From: Gemmatimonadota bacterium
Lineage (GTDB): Bacteria; Gemmatimonadota; Gemmatimonadetes; Longimicrobiales; Gaopeijiaceae
Length of the DNA: 7,562 bases
NCBI GenBank assembly: GCA_024638395.1
Contig: JAHEKK010000145.1
Span: forward strand, 1-7,562
Direction of reading: 5' to 3'
Shown: piece by piece, positions 1 to 5,761 of the stretch
Layout of the letters: every line of letters begins with the position of its first letter
Position numbering within the stretch: the stretch's first letter is position 1
Notes under the pieces: generated by a model
Told to the model about the DNA's origin: nothing
Seen by the model: only the letters and a program-made list of their open reading frames with translations
Databases searched by the model: none
Made by a program: the position numbers and the translations under genes

Positions 1-1197
1 GACAGTTGGGAGGGGGACGCGTGGGAGTACACCGGTGACGCCGGAGCCTGGACGCTGATCAGCGGCGACGAGGAGAAGGGGCTCGTCTACCTTCCTCTCA
101 AGACCACCACCAACGATTGGTACGGAGGCGTCCGCCCCGGCGACAACCTCTTTGGCGAGTCCCTGGTGTGTCTGAACGCCGAAACGGGCGAGTTGGTCTG
201 GCACTATCAGACCGTCCACCACGGTCTCTGGGACTACGACCTGCCCGCCGCCCCGATCCTCGCCGACATCGTCGTCGGCGGGCGAGAGGTCGAGGCCGTG
301 ATACAGGTGACCAAGCAGGCATTCACCTTCGTCTTCGACCGGGTGACGGGAGCTCCAGTGTGGCCCATCGAGGAGCGGCCGGTACCTGCCGGCGACGTAC
401 CCGGGGAGTGGTACGCGGCCACCCAGCCCTTCCCCACCAAACCGCCCCCGTTCGATCTCCAGGGCATCACGGAAGACGACCTGATCGACTTCAGCCCCGA
501 GCTCAGGGCCGAGGCGCTGGAGATCCTGTCGGACTTCGTGTACGGACCCATGTTCACCCCACCCACCGTGAAGGATGAGAGCCCCGGTGGGACGCAAGGA
601 ACGGTTCTCATGCCTGGTTGGGTCGGTGGCGCGAACTGGAACGGGGCGGCGTTGGATCCGGAGACCGGCGTTCTGTACGTGCCTTCCGTGACCTCGCCCA
701 ACGTTACGGCCCTCGTTCCACCCGATCCGGAGGTGGCCGATCATCGGTACGTGAGGGGTTTGCCTCGAGAAGTCCCCATGCCCGGTGGCCTGCCGCTGCT
801 CAAGCCGCCCTACGGCCGCATCACGGCCATCGACCTCAACGAGGGCGAGCATCTCTGGATGACCCCCAACGGCCCCGGGCCCCGCGACCATCCCGCCCTC
901 GCCGGCATGGATCTACCCTGGCTCGGCCAGCGGGGCCGGCCCGCACCGCTCCTGACACGCACTCTGCTCTTCATCGGCGAGGGTTCCACGGCGGCGCTCT
1001 CCATTCTCCCGATCGCCGGGGGCGACGCCTTCCGCGCCTACCACAAGGAGACCGGGGAGCCGCTGTGGGAGCTGGAGCTGGAGGCGGGCACTTCGGGGGC
1101 CCCGATGACCTACATGGCCAACGGTAGGCAATACATCGTGGTGGCCATCGGCGACGTGGAGACCCGCGGCCAATTTGTGGCGTTGGCGTTGCCGTAA
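1..1197 (+). CDS. PQQ-dependent (quinoprotein glucose dehydrogenase-like) dehydrogenase, C-terminal part
   Basis: The frame is open from the first base of the window, so the start lies outside; 398 residues and a TAA stop are visible. The family oxidises sugars or alcohols in the periplasm with pyrroloquinoline quinone held in a beta-propeller and passes electrons to quinones or a cytochrome. Seen here: a propeller repeat with the AETGELVWHYQ signature (residues about 60-70), followed by VHHGLWDYD (72-80), the conserved active-site stretch of the quinoprotein glucose dehydrogenase group. Later come a PGWVGGANWNGAALDPETG block (about 205-225) and a C-terminal blade with HKETGEPLWELEL and GTSGAPMTYMANGRQYIVV, both typical of this family's last propeller blade. 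No cytochrome c CXXCH motif and no membrane segment are visible in this part. The substrate cannot be read from the sequence. The gene converges on the next gene with only 4 bp between stops, so there is no room for a dedicated terminator. Confidence 0.92.
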   Translation, partial: DSWEGDAWEYTGDAGAWTLISGDEEKGLVYLPLKTTTNDWYGGVRPGDNLFGESLVCLNAETGELVWHYQTVHHGLWDYDLPAAPILADIVVGGREVEAVIQVTKQAFTFVFDRVTGAPVWPIEERPVPAGDVPGEWYAATQPFPTKPPPFDLQGITEDDLIDFSPELRAEALEILSDFVYGPMFTPPTVKDESPGGTQGTVLMPGWVGGANWNGAALDPETGVLYVPSVTSPNVTALVPPDPEVADHRYVRGLPREVPMPGGLPLLKPPYGRITAIDLNEGEHLWMTPNGPGPRDHPALAGMDLPWLGQRGRPAPLLTRTLLFIGEGSTAALSILPIAGGDAFRAYHKETGEPLWELELEAGTSGAPMTYMANGRQYIVVAIGDVETRGQFVALALP

Positions 1198-1201
1198 GGG
1201 G

Positions 1202-1684
1202 TCACCGGGGAGGCCCAAGCCGGGCCCACGGCCGACCCATCAACAGCCCTGCGATCAGGACCACGGAGACGAGGCCGTGGGTAGCGAAGATCAACAGAGC
1301 GCCCCCGTGTCCACCCTCGGGGTCGGGGGCGTGGAGGTGGACGATAGTGGCCCCGGCAAAGTACACGGCCCAGGGCAGCGCGGCCGCGAGCAGGAACGAC
1401 CCCGAGTACCACAGTGCCAGCAATGCCGCCAGGGACATGCCCAGGTAGGCCCAGCCGAAGAATGCCACGATGGGCGCGGACGGCCCTACGGGGAGCATCT
1501 CCGCCATGCGCTCCGGAGCGGCGAGAATCCCGATGCTGACCAACAGCATCGGAATGCCGCAGTAGGCGACCAGCGTATAACGGACGATCAGCTCACCGGT
1601 CCTCGCCAACGTGGGCTGCGCCGGCCCTCGGCGTGCGTGGACGAGGGCACCCGCGACGGCGCCGAGCAAGACGAGAAAGAGCAT
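1202..1684 (-). CDS. Small multi-pass membrane protein, possibly DUF6790-like
   Basis: The protein is about 160 residues from the ATG at 1684, and strongly hydrophobic. Counting from the alternative ATG at 1714 (170 residues), likely membrane helices lie near 11-26, 43-65, 81-102, 105-126 and 139-160. The pattern ...RYTLVAYCG..., ...FFGWAYLGMSLAALLALWY..., ...LPWAVYFAGATIVHLH recalls the DUF6790 group of small membrane proteins; this is from memory and unconfirmed. Two histidines (HLH) follow the fourth helix and a third lies in a short GGHGG loop, but no function follows from that. The ATG at 1684 is preferred because GGAAG (1691-1695) sits 6 nt upstream, whereas the ATG at 1714 has no recognisable ribosome site and lies inside a candidate promoter. 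The frame stays open up to 1993, but that extension would run through the divergent tetR gene and is not protein-like. The gene shares a divergent promoter region with the TetR regulator, which suggests it is its target. Confidence 0.75.
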   Translation of the reverse strand: MLFLVLLGAVAGALVHARRGPAQPTLARTGELIVRYTLVAYCGIPMLLVSIGILAAPERMAEMLPVGPSAPIVAFFGWAYLGMSLAALLALWYSGSFLLAAALPWAVYFAGATIVHLHAPDPEGGHGGALLIFATHGLVSVVLIAGLLMGRPWARLGPPR

Positions 1685-1703
1685 GGGTCGCTTCCGAATC
1701 GCA

Positions 1704-1739
1704 GTTGGACGCATATCCGTTTCTGAACTAGTGTCCAAC
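1704..1739. promoter_or_regulatory. Candidate TetR operator: inverted half-sites in divergent promoter
   Basis: A perfect 7-bp inverted repeat, GTTGGAC (1704-1710) and GTCCAAC (1733-1739), is separated by 22 nt. The right arm is also part of a tighter imperfect palindrome, TGAAC-TAGT-GTCCA (1724-1737), with 4 of 5 arm bases matching. TetR-family proteins usually bind palindromes of about this size between themselves and a divergent target gene, which is exactly this placement. Binding is inferred, not shown. Confidence 0.45.
1710..1738 (-). promoter_or_regulatory. Weak candidate promoter for the membrane protein gene
   Basis: On the minus strand TTGGAC (1733-1738) lies 17 nt from TATGCG (1710-1715). 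Each box matches a sigma-70-type consensus at only 3 of 6 positions, so the call rests mostly on spacing and location. If it is right, the transcript begins downstream of the ATG at 1714, which favours the start at 1684, and the -35 box is covered by the candidate operator. Confidence 0.2.
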
Positions 1740-1749
1740 AAGGAACACC

Positions 1750-1764
1750 GTCGGCCTGGCCGAC
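1750..1764. promoter_or_regulatory. Perfect 15-bp palindrome upstream of tetR
   Basis: GTCGGCC-T-GGCCGAC is a perfect inverted repeat of 7-bp arms around one base. It lies in the divergent spacer 73 bp before the tetR start and 65 bp before the membrane-protein start at 1684. It could be a second operator with a different sequence from the 1704-1739 site, or a small hairpin in the tetR leader. GC-rich palindromes of this size can arise by chance in such DNA. Confidence 0.35.
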
Positions 1765-1816
1765 ACAACCGACGCGAGGGCTCCCGTCGTTCGGTAATGA
1801 ACAGCTCGACTACAAC

Positions 1817-1831
1817 CGTCCGGAAAGGACG
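1817..1831 (+). promoter_or_regulatory. tetR ribosome binding site within a small hairpin
   Basis: AAAGGA (1824-1829) stands 8 nt before the GTG at 1838 and decides that start, since no in-frame ATG fits. The site lies in a potential stem CGTCC (1817-1821) / GGACG (1827-1831) with a GGAAA loop, so part of the ribosome site could be paired. The stem is only 5 bp. Confidence 0.4.
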
Positions 1832-1837
1832 CCCTGC

Positions 1838-2419
1838 GTGGATGCCAGGCCTCAAGACCGACGGGTGCGTCGCACGCGGCGCCGGCTCAAAGAAGCATTG
1901 CTGGAGCTCCTGCAGGAGCGACCCTACGAATCGATTACCGTGCAGGAGATCATCGACCGAGCCGATGTGGGCCGGTCGACTTTCTATTCCCACTTCCCGT
2001 CGAAGGAAGCGCTACTCCTCGACGGGTTCGGTCGAGGGCTCGCATTCGTCCATGGAAACGAACCCGACCCGACGCCCGGCCCTCAGGGCCCCGCTCGCTC
2101 GTTTTCCTTCACCATTCCGCTTCTGACCCACCTCGGTTCCCAGCAGCGGTTCTTCCTCGCGACATTCTTCGGAACGTCCAACCCGAACGTGCGACGTCAA
2201 GTGACTGGGGCCCTGGCGCGTCGAATCCGGGCCGAGCTCGCCTCTTCAGGAAAAGGCGTCATCGGCGAAACCAGAGAGGAAGAGACGCGGCGTCTCGATG
2301 CACGCGCCCACTGCATCGCTGCGGCGTTCATCGGGCTCGCCGGCTGGTGGCTGACACAGGCGCCAGATCTCGATCCCGCGGAGATCGACGGCATCTTTCG
2401 GGACACGGTCGGTGACTGA
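1838..2419 (+). CDS. TetR/AcrR-family transcriptional regulator
   Basis: This 193-residue protein has the usual length for one-component TetR repressors, which bind DNA as dimers and release it when a ligand fills the C-terminal pocket. The N-terminus is very basic (residues 8-18). It is followed by the helix-turn-helix ITVQEIIDRADVGRSTFYSHF (33-53) and FPSKEALL, the canonical TetR signature. The C-terminal domain (about 65-193) is mainly hydrophobic helices (TIPLLTHLG, RFFLATFFG, AHCIAAAFIGLAGWWL) and matches no ligand class that I can name. The start is GTG, supported by AAAGGA 8 nt upstream. The gene is divergent from the small membrane protein across inverted-repeat DNA, so autoregulation plus control of that gene is the simplest reading. 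It converges on the four-gene acyl operon at its 3' end; it could also act on that operon, but nothing in the sequence shows it. Confidence 0.93.
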   Translation: MDARPQDRRVRRTRRRLKEALLELLQERPYESITVQEIIDRADVGRSTFYSHFPSKEALLLDGFGRGLAFVHGNEPDPTPGPQGPARSFSFTIPLLTHLGSQQRFFLATFFGTSNPNVRRQVTGALARRIRAELASSGKGVIGETREEETRRLDARAHCIAAAFIGLAGWWLTQAPDLDPAEIDGIFRDTVGD

Positions 2420-2449
2420 CCGGCCTGGCTCCTTCGTCGAGGCACGAAG
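2406..2449. terminator. Weak hairpins in the convergent tetR/ligase gap
   Basis: The 69-bp gap between the stops carries CTTCGT (2432-2437) / ACGAAG (2444-2449), a perfect 6-bp stem with a 6-nt loop. A second imperfect repeat, CGGTCGGT (2406-2413) / ACTGACCG (2415-2422), overlaps the tetR stop. Neither is followed by a T-run on either strand, so intrinsic termination is uncertain. Confidence 0.2.
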
Positions 2450-2488
2450 CTCGAGTCGTAAGCAATCGGCCACCGCCAATGACCCCGC

Positions 2489-3871
2489 CTACTCAGACGT
2501 AGAGCCCACTCCCCCTGCTGCGTAGCGCGGACGCATCTTCTTCACCCGTTCCGAATGGAAGGTGTCGTCGGTGAGCTCCACCTTCACGGGGATCTTGAAG
2601 TTCTGCAACTTGCCCTCGCAGAAGGCCCGCATGCGCTTCCTGAAGGGACGCAGCTCCTCCGGCTCCCGTAGCCTGATCCGGGCCGCGACCACCCTCCCCG
2701 TGATGGGGTTCGGTTCCCCGTAGACGGCAATGTCCTCCACCCCCGGCATCTCCAGAAGGCAGCTTTCGACCTCCGCCGGATAGACCTTCTCTCCGCCCAC
2801 GTTGATGATCTCGGACTTCCGCCCGAGGATGCGGAAGTACTCCCCGTCGACTTCGACCTCGTCGCCGGTGATGAACCAGCCGTCTTCGGTGAACGGGTCC
2901 GGAGCGTTCAGATAGCCAAGCATGGCCGAGCGGGCTTTCACCTGCAGGATCCCCTCTTCCACCCGCGTCTCGAAGCCCTCGCCCCCGAGCTTCACCCAGA
3001 GGGAGTCGGAGCTCTTCGACTTGGAGCGCAGAATGCCGATCTCCGACAGGCCGTAGGTCTGCTGGAGCTTCACGTCGGGGAATAGCCGGTGGAACCGCTC
3101 CAGGGTGCTCTGGGGCATGGGCTCGGTCCCGTAGGTCACCGTCTTGAGGCTCGATAGGTCATGGCGGCGGTAGGCCTCGGAAAGGAGGATCAGGTTGATG
3201 AAGGTCGGAGAGGTCGGAAGGAGATCGACCTGGTGCTTCTCCATCGCCGCGAGGACATGGTCCGGGTCCCGGTTCTCGACCGTGACCAGGGTACCTCCGT
3301 TGGACAGCGTGTAGAGCATCGTATTGACGCCGCCGATGTGGTCGAAGAGCAGAAACGCCAGGGTCCGCAACTTGTGGCGCCGAACATGGAATTTCTCGAG
3401 AATGCCGAGCAGGTCATGGACGGCAGCCTTGCTCTTCCCCGTCGATCCCGACGAGAACAGGACCAGTCCCGGGTGCCCCTCTTCCTTCAGGCGCCGGAAG
3501 TGGGGATGATCCGCGGTGCGCCCCGTTTCGTGGACCGTACCCCCCTCACCGTCCAGGGCGATCACCACTTCACACTGGGCGATCTCCTCGAATTCGTCCC
3601 ACTGGGAACGGACCGATTCGGTAAGGGGGATGATCGTGCAGCCGCGCTCGACCAGAGCCAGAAAGAGGGCTACCGCGGTGGGGGAGAAGTCGCCCCGCAC
3701 GACGACCACGGTTCCGGGCTCCACGGAGTCGGCGTCCAGCCGACCATGCCAGGCGTCGAGGTTCTCGAGCAGCCAGGCGTACGTCGTCGAGTTGCCTCGC
3801 CAGACCAAAGCGTCGCTCTCGGGCTCCTCGGCAAAGACCTCGCGCAGGAAGCCGATGGGAGACCCGGTCAC
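2489..3871 (-). CDS. AMP-dependent acyl ligase (ANL superfamily), probably loads the ACP
   Basis: This 460-residue protein carries the adenylate-forming motifs in order. They are the P-loop FSSGSTGKSKA (139-149), DHIGG (177-181), QTYGLSEIG (271-279) corresponding to A5, FITGDEVEVDG (333-343) with the ribose-binding Asp337 of A7, and the hinge LGRKSEIINVGGEKVYPAEVE (349-369) of A8. Such enzymes adenylate a carboxylic acid and pass it to a thiol. The C-terminal A10 region reads HSERVKKMR (439-447); Lys444 is the best candidate for the catalytic lysine, though the usual Gly before it is Val443. At 460 residues it is shorter than typical acyl-CoA synthetases (over 500) and closer to stand-alone carrier-loading domains. 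The neighbouring ACP gene suggests the acceptor is its phosphopantetheine arm rather than free CoA. The start is GTG, overlapping the SDR stop (GTGA), with a G6 run 6 nt upstream. The acid substrate cannot be read. Confidence 0.93.
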   Translation of the reverse strand: MTGSPIGFLREVFAEEPESDALVWRGNSTTYAWLLENLDAWHGRLDADSVEPGTVVVVRGDFSPTAVALFLALVERGCTIIPLTESVRSQWDEFEEIAQCEVVIALDGEGGTVHETGRTADHPHFRRLKEEGHPGLVLFSSGSTGKSKAAVHDLLGILEKFHVRRHKLRTLAFLLFDHIGGVNTMLYTLSNGGTLVTVENRDPDHVLAAMEKHQVDLLPTSPTFINLILLSEAYRRHDLSSLKTVTYGTEPMPQSTLERFHRLFPDVKLQQTYGLSEIGILRSKSKSSDSLWVKLGGEGFETRVEEGILQVKARSAMLGYLNAPDPFTEDGWFITGDEVEVDGEYFRILGRKSEIINVGGEKVYPAEVESCLLEMPGVEDIAVYGEPNPITGRVVAARIRLREPEELRPFRKRMRAFCEGKLQNFKIPVKVELTDDTFHSERVKKMRPRYAAGGVGSTSE

Positions 3872-4572
3872 GACACACCCCCCAGATAGATCACCTGGCC
3901 GGTGACGAAGGCGCTTTCGGGCCGCAGGAAGAAGTCGACGACGTTGGTCACGTCGGCGTATTCCCCGAGGCGCGGAAGGGCCTGGCGAGAGAGGAGGCCG
4001 CGAATCTTGTCCTCGGGAACCGCCCGGATCAGGTCGGTATCGATGGGCGTCGGTCCCACGGCGTTCACGGTGATCCCGAAAGAGCCGAATTCTCTGGCCA
4101 GAACCCGCGTCAGCGACTCCACCGCAGCCTTCGAGGCAGCATAGGCGGCTTCCCCCTCCAGGGCCATCGGCACGGCCACCGTGCTGAAATTCACGATCCG
4201 ACCACCCCCACCCCGCTTCATCAACTTGGCGGCCTCGCGGCTATAGAGGAATGTCCCCATCACGTTCGTCCGAAGAACACGCTCGACTGCGTCCATCGGC
4301 GTCAGAAGGGCATGGTTCATTCCCGCGATGCCCGCGTTGTTGATCAGGGCGTCCAGCCGACCGGCACCCTTCCGGATCGACTTGAACAGGGTCTTCGCCG
4401 CCTTCTCGTCGGACACGTCGGCTTCGAAGTGCGTGTAGTTGTCGTGGCGCAGCTCGCTCGCCTTCCGGCTGCATCCGGTCACGTGCCAGCCGGACGCGAG
4501 AAGGTGCTCGACCAGATGCCGGCCGATGCCTTTCCGGGCCCCGGTGACCATGGCCGTCCGCTGCTCGCTCAT
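3868..4572 (-). CDS. SDR-family oxidoreductase (FabG-like ketoreductase)
   Basis: A 234-residue classical short-chain dehydrogenase, full length for the family. It has the cofactor motif TGARKGIG (10-17), ADVSD (51-55) at the adenine pocket, NNAG (78-81), the structural Asn103, and the YAASK active-site motif with Tyr144 and Lys148. The residue 13 before the tyrosine, where FabG has its catalytic serine, is Thr131, next to Ser130; threonine at this place is tolerated in some SDRs. Arg12 and Lys14 in the glycine loop and Ser35-Arg36 after the second strand would suit NADPH (inferred). Sandwiched between an ACP and an acyl ligase, the likely role is reduction of a 3-oxo group, or oxidation of a hydroxyl, on an ACP-bound acyl chain. 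Oxidation or reduction of a sugar is the main alternative. The ATG overlaps the ACP stop (ATGA) with GAGGA immediately before it, as expected for coupled translation. Confidence 0.92.
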   Translation of the reverse strand: MSEQRTAMVTGARKGIGRHLVEHLLASGWHVTGCSRKASELRHDNYTHFEADVSDEKAAKTLFKSIRKGAGRLDALINNAGIAGMNHALLTPMDAVERVLRTNVMGTFLYSREAAKLMKRGGGGRIVNFSTVAVPMALEGEAAYAASKAAVESLTRVLAREFGSFGITVNAVGPTPIDTDLIRAVPEDKIRGLLSRQALPRLGEYADVTNVVDFFLRPESAFVTGQVIYLGGVS

Positions 4573-4865
4573 TCCTCGGTCAGGCGCGCGGCGAGATGGT
4601 CCACGAGCGAGGCGATCGACCGGAAGGGGCTCTTCTCTGCGGAGAGCGCTCGCTCGTCGGCGACTGTGATCACCGCGTCGGCTTCGTCGTTCACCTGCTC
4701 CTCCAGGTCGGCGAGGAAGGTCACCAACCCAATGGAATCGAAGAGCCCCCCAGGGCCAAAAAGGGCGGTCGACTCATCGAGGGTGTCGGGCGGCCCGTCG
4801 GGCATCATGCTGGCGAAGTCGTCGAGGGTGTCTTGGACGAGTCGAAGGAGGTCGTGGCGTTCCAT
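4569..4865 (-). CDS. Acyl carrier protein
   Basis: A 98-residue acidic protein with the phosphopantetheine attachment motif LFDSIGLV; Ser44 is the predicted attachment site. The segment FGPGGLFDSIGLVTFLADLE (36-55) gives helix II of the carrier fold. The later part, VADERALSAEKSPFRSIASL (68-87), resembles from memory the ACPs found beside acyl ligases and SDRs in surface-polysaccharide or flagellin-glycan loci rather than the AcpP of fatty acid synthesis. The ATG at 4865 is chosen because it overlaps the GNAT stop (TGATG) and yields a normal carrier length. The open frame extends to 5021, but the extra 52 residues are proline/arginine-rich and lie inside the GNAT gene. The ribosome site is weak, consistent with re-initiation after the GNAT stop. 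Its partners should be the downstream ligase (loading), the SDR (tailoring) and possibly the GNAT (unloading). Confidence 0.93.
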   Translation of the reverse strand: MERHDLLRLVQDTLDDFASMMPDGPPDTLDESTALFGPGGLFDSIGLVTFLADLEEQVNDEADAVITVADERALSAEKSPFRSIASLVDHLAARLTEE

Positions 4866-5656
4866 CAGCGCTCGAGGTAGGGGGCGGCAGGTGAGTGGAG
4901 GTGCATGGTGACGTCGAGTCGGGTGAAGAGGAATCCGAGGCGGGCGTAGACGTTGACCACCGCCGTGTTGGCGGCGGCAATCTCGGCTGTGACGCTCCGC
5001 GCGCCTTGTTCCCGTAGCCACCGTAGAGTCTCGACGAATAGGCGGTATCCGCCCAGCCCTCCGTTTCGATCCGGGTCCACCCCGCCGAGTCGAAGGGAAG
5101 CCTTCCCGTCAACGTGACGCACGTGAAAAAAGCCGTCAGGCTCGCCATCGGACTCGACGACGAGAACCGCGTCCGCGGGGTCTTCGCTCTCGATTGCCCG
5201 GCCGACCCAGCGTGCCATCCGGCGGCGAGCGAGGGCGACGGGAAACCAGGGGTCGGTATGGAAGCGGCCGAAGTGGAAGGCCCGCGAGGCCAGATCCTCC
5301 AGCGTCCCCTTCTCCTCCGGCCGTGCTCTCCGAAGTCCCACGGGACTGCTGGGAAGCTCCGCCCGGGCCAGTCGGGGAAGGGCCACGGTATAGCTCTCTT
5401 CCACAGGCCGGAATCCCATCTCGAAGAGGCGACGGCGGGTTCCCGGATCCTCGGCGCGGGCGTGTGCGACCAGCAGCGCGATGTCCTCGCGGCGCATCCA
5501 CGCGAGCAGACCGTCGCCATCGACCAGGCTCGGGCCCACTTCGATCTCGCCCGTCGCAAAGCCGAAGGTCTCTGCGTCCCAGGGGTGCAGGGCGACCCAT
5601 GCGTCCAGGCCCGGGACCGGGCGGCGCTCGGCGTGGAAGGCGTCGGGTTGGTTCAC
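4865..5656 (-). CDS. WecD-like GNAT N-acyltransferase
   Basis: From the GTG at 5656 the protein has 263 residues in two parts. The N-terminal part (about 1-105) contains HPWDAETFGFATGEIEV (24-40), resembling the WD..FFGF entry seen in TDP-fucosamine acetyltransferase WecD and related sugar N-acyltransferases. The GNAT domain (about 107-255) has the pyrophosphate-binding loop RNGGLG (197-202, R-x-x-G-x-G) and a motif B-like end, ANTAVVNVYARLGF (229-242). WecD-type enzymes acylate the amino group of nucleotide-linked dideoxyamino sugars using acyl-CoA. Here the immediately coupled ACP suggests an acyl-ACP donor or an ACP-derived acyl group (inferred). The GTG start is preferred because AGGGG lies 6 nt upstream and conserved sequence begins soon after. 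The open frame runs on to an ATG at 5854, but those 66 residues have no domain character. This is the first gene of the operon. An N-acyl amino acid synthase role is the alternative. Confidence 0.85.
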   Translation of the reverse strand: MNQPDAFHAERRPVPGLDAWVALHPWDAETFGFATGEIEVGPSLVDGDGLLAWMRREDIALLVAHARAEDPGTRRRLFEMGFRPVEESYTVALPRLARAELPSSPVGLRRARPEEKGTLEDLASRAFHFGRFHTDPWFPVALARRRMARWVGRAIESEDPADAVLVVESDGEPDGFFHVRHVDGKASLRLGGVDPDRNGGLGGYRLFVETLRWLREQGARSVTAEIAAANTAVVNVYARLGFLFTRLDVTMHLHSPAAPYLER

Positions 5657-5761
5657 GGAGTGCCCCTGGCCGTCCTCCGGGCCGCAGCTTGGCGACCAGC
5701 GAACGTCGGCCTGTTTCGGCGGGGGATCGGGACCACGTGCCCATGACGTTAGTCGGAGGCC

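Larger units (their letters stand above)
2489..5656 (-). other. Four-gene acyl-activation/transfer operon
   Basis: In transcription order the genes are GNAT (start 5656), ACP (start 4865), SDR (start 4572) and AMP-forming ligase (start 3871). The junctions are TGATG at 4863-4867 (1-bp overlap), ATGA at 4569-4572 (4 bp) and GTGA at 3868-3871 (4 bp). This indicates translational coupling and one transcript. The gene set corresponds to acid activation, carrier loading, redox tailoring and transfer to an amine. No ketosynthase, dehydratase, thioesterase or phosphopantetheinyl transferase is encoded in the operon. Confidence 0.85.

Noticed and set aside
117..1127. Long plus- and minus-strand frames overlapping the quinoprotein gene
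   Set aside because: Their products are arginine-, proline- and glycine-rich with no motifs, while the quinoprotein frame carries clear family blocks throughout.
1685..1993. N-terminal extension of the minus-strand membrane protein frame up to 1993
   Set aside because: It would cover the whole tetR promoter and 156 bp of the tetR gene on the other strand. Its sequence is arginine/proline-rich and has no domain character.
2432..2449. Strong intrinsic terminator between tetR and the ligase gene
   Set aside because: The 6-bp stem has no following T-run on either strand, so it is kept only as a weak candidate.
3161..3889. 242-residue plus-strand frame antisense to the ligase
   Set aside because: The opposite strand encodes an intact ANL enzyme with all core motifs over the same bases. 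The antisense product shows no recognisable fold.
2489..4865. Reading the ligase plus ACP as a DltA/DltC D-alanylation pair
   Set aside because: No DltB-type membrane acyltransferase or DltD is present. An SDR and a GNAT are there instead, which D-alanylation does not need.
4866..5021. 52-residue N-terminal extension of the ACP
   Set aside because: It lies entirely within the GNAT gene, is basic and proline-rich, and would make an abnormally long carrier. The ATG at 4865 gives the normal size and the overlap typical of this operon.
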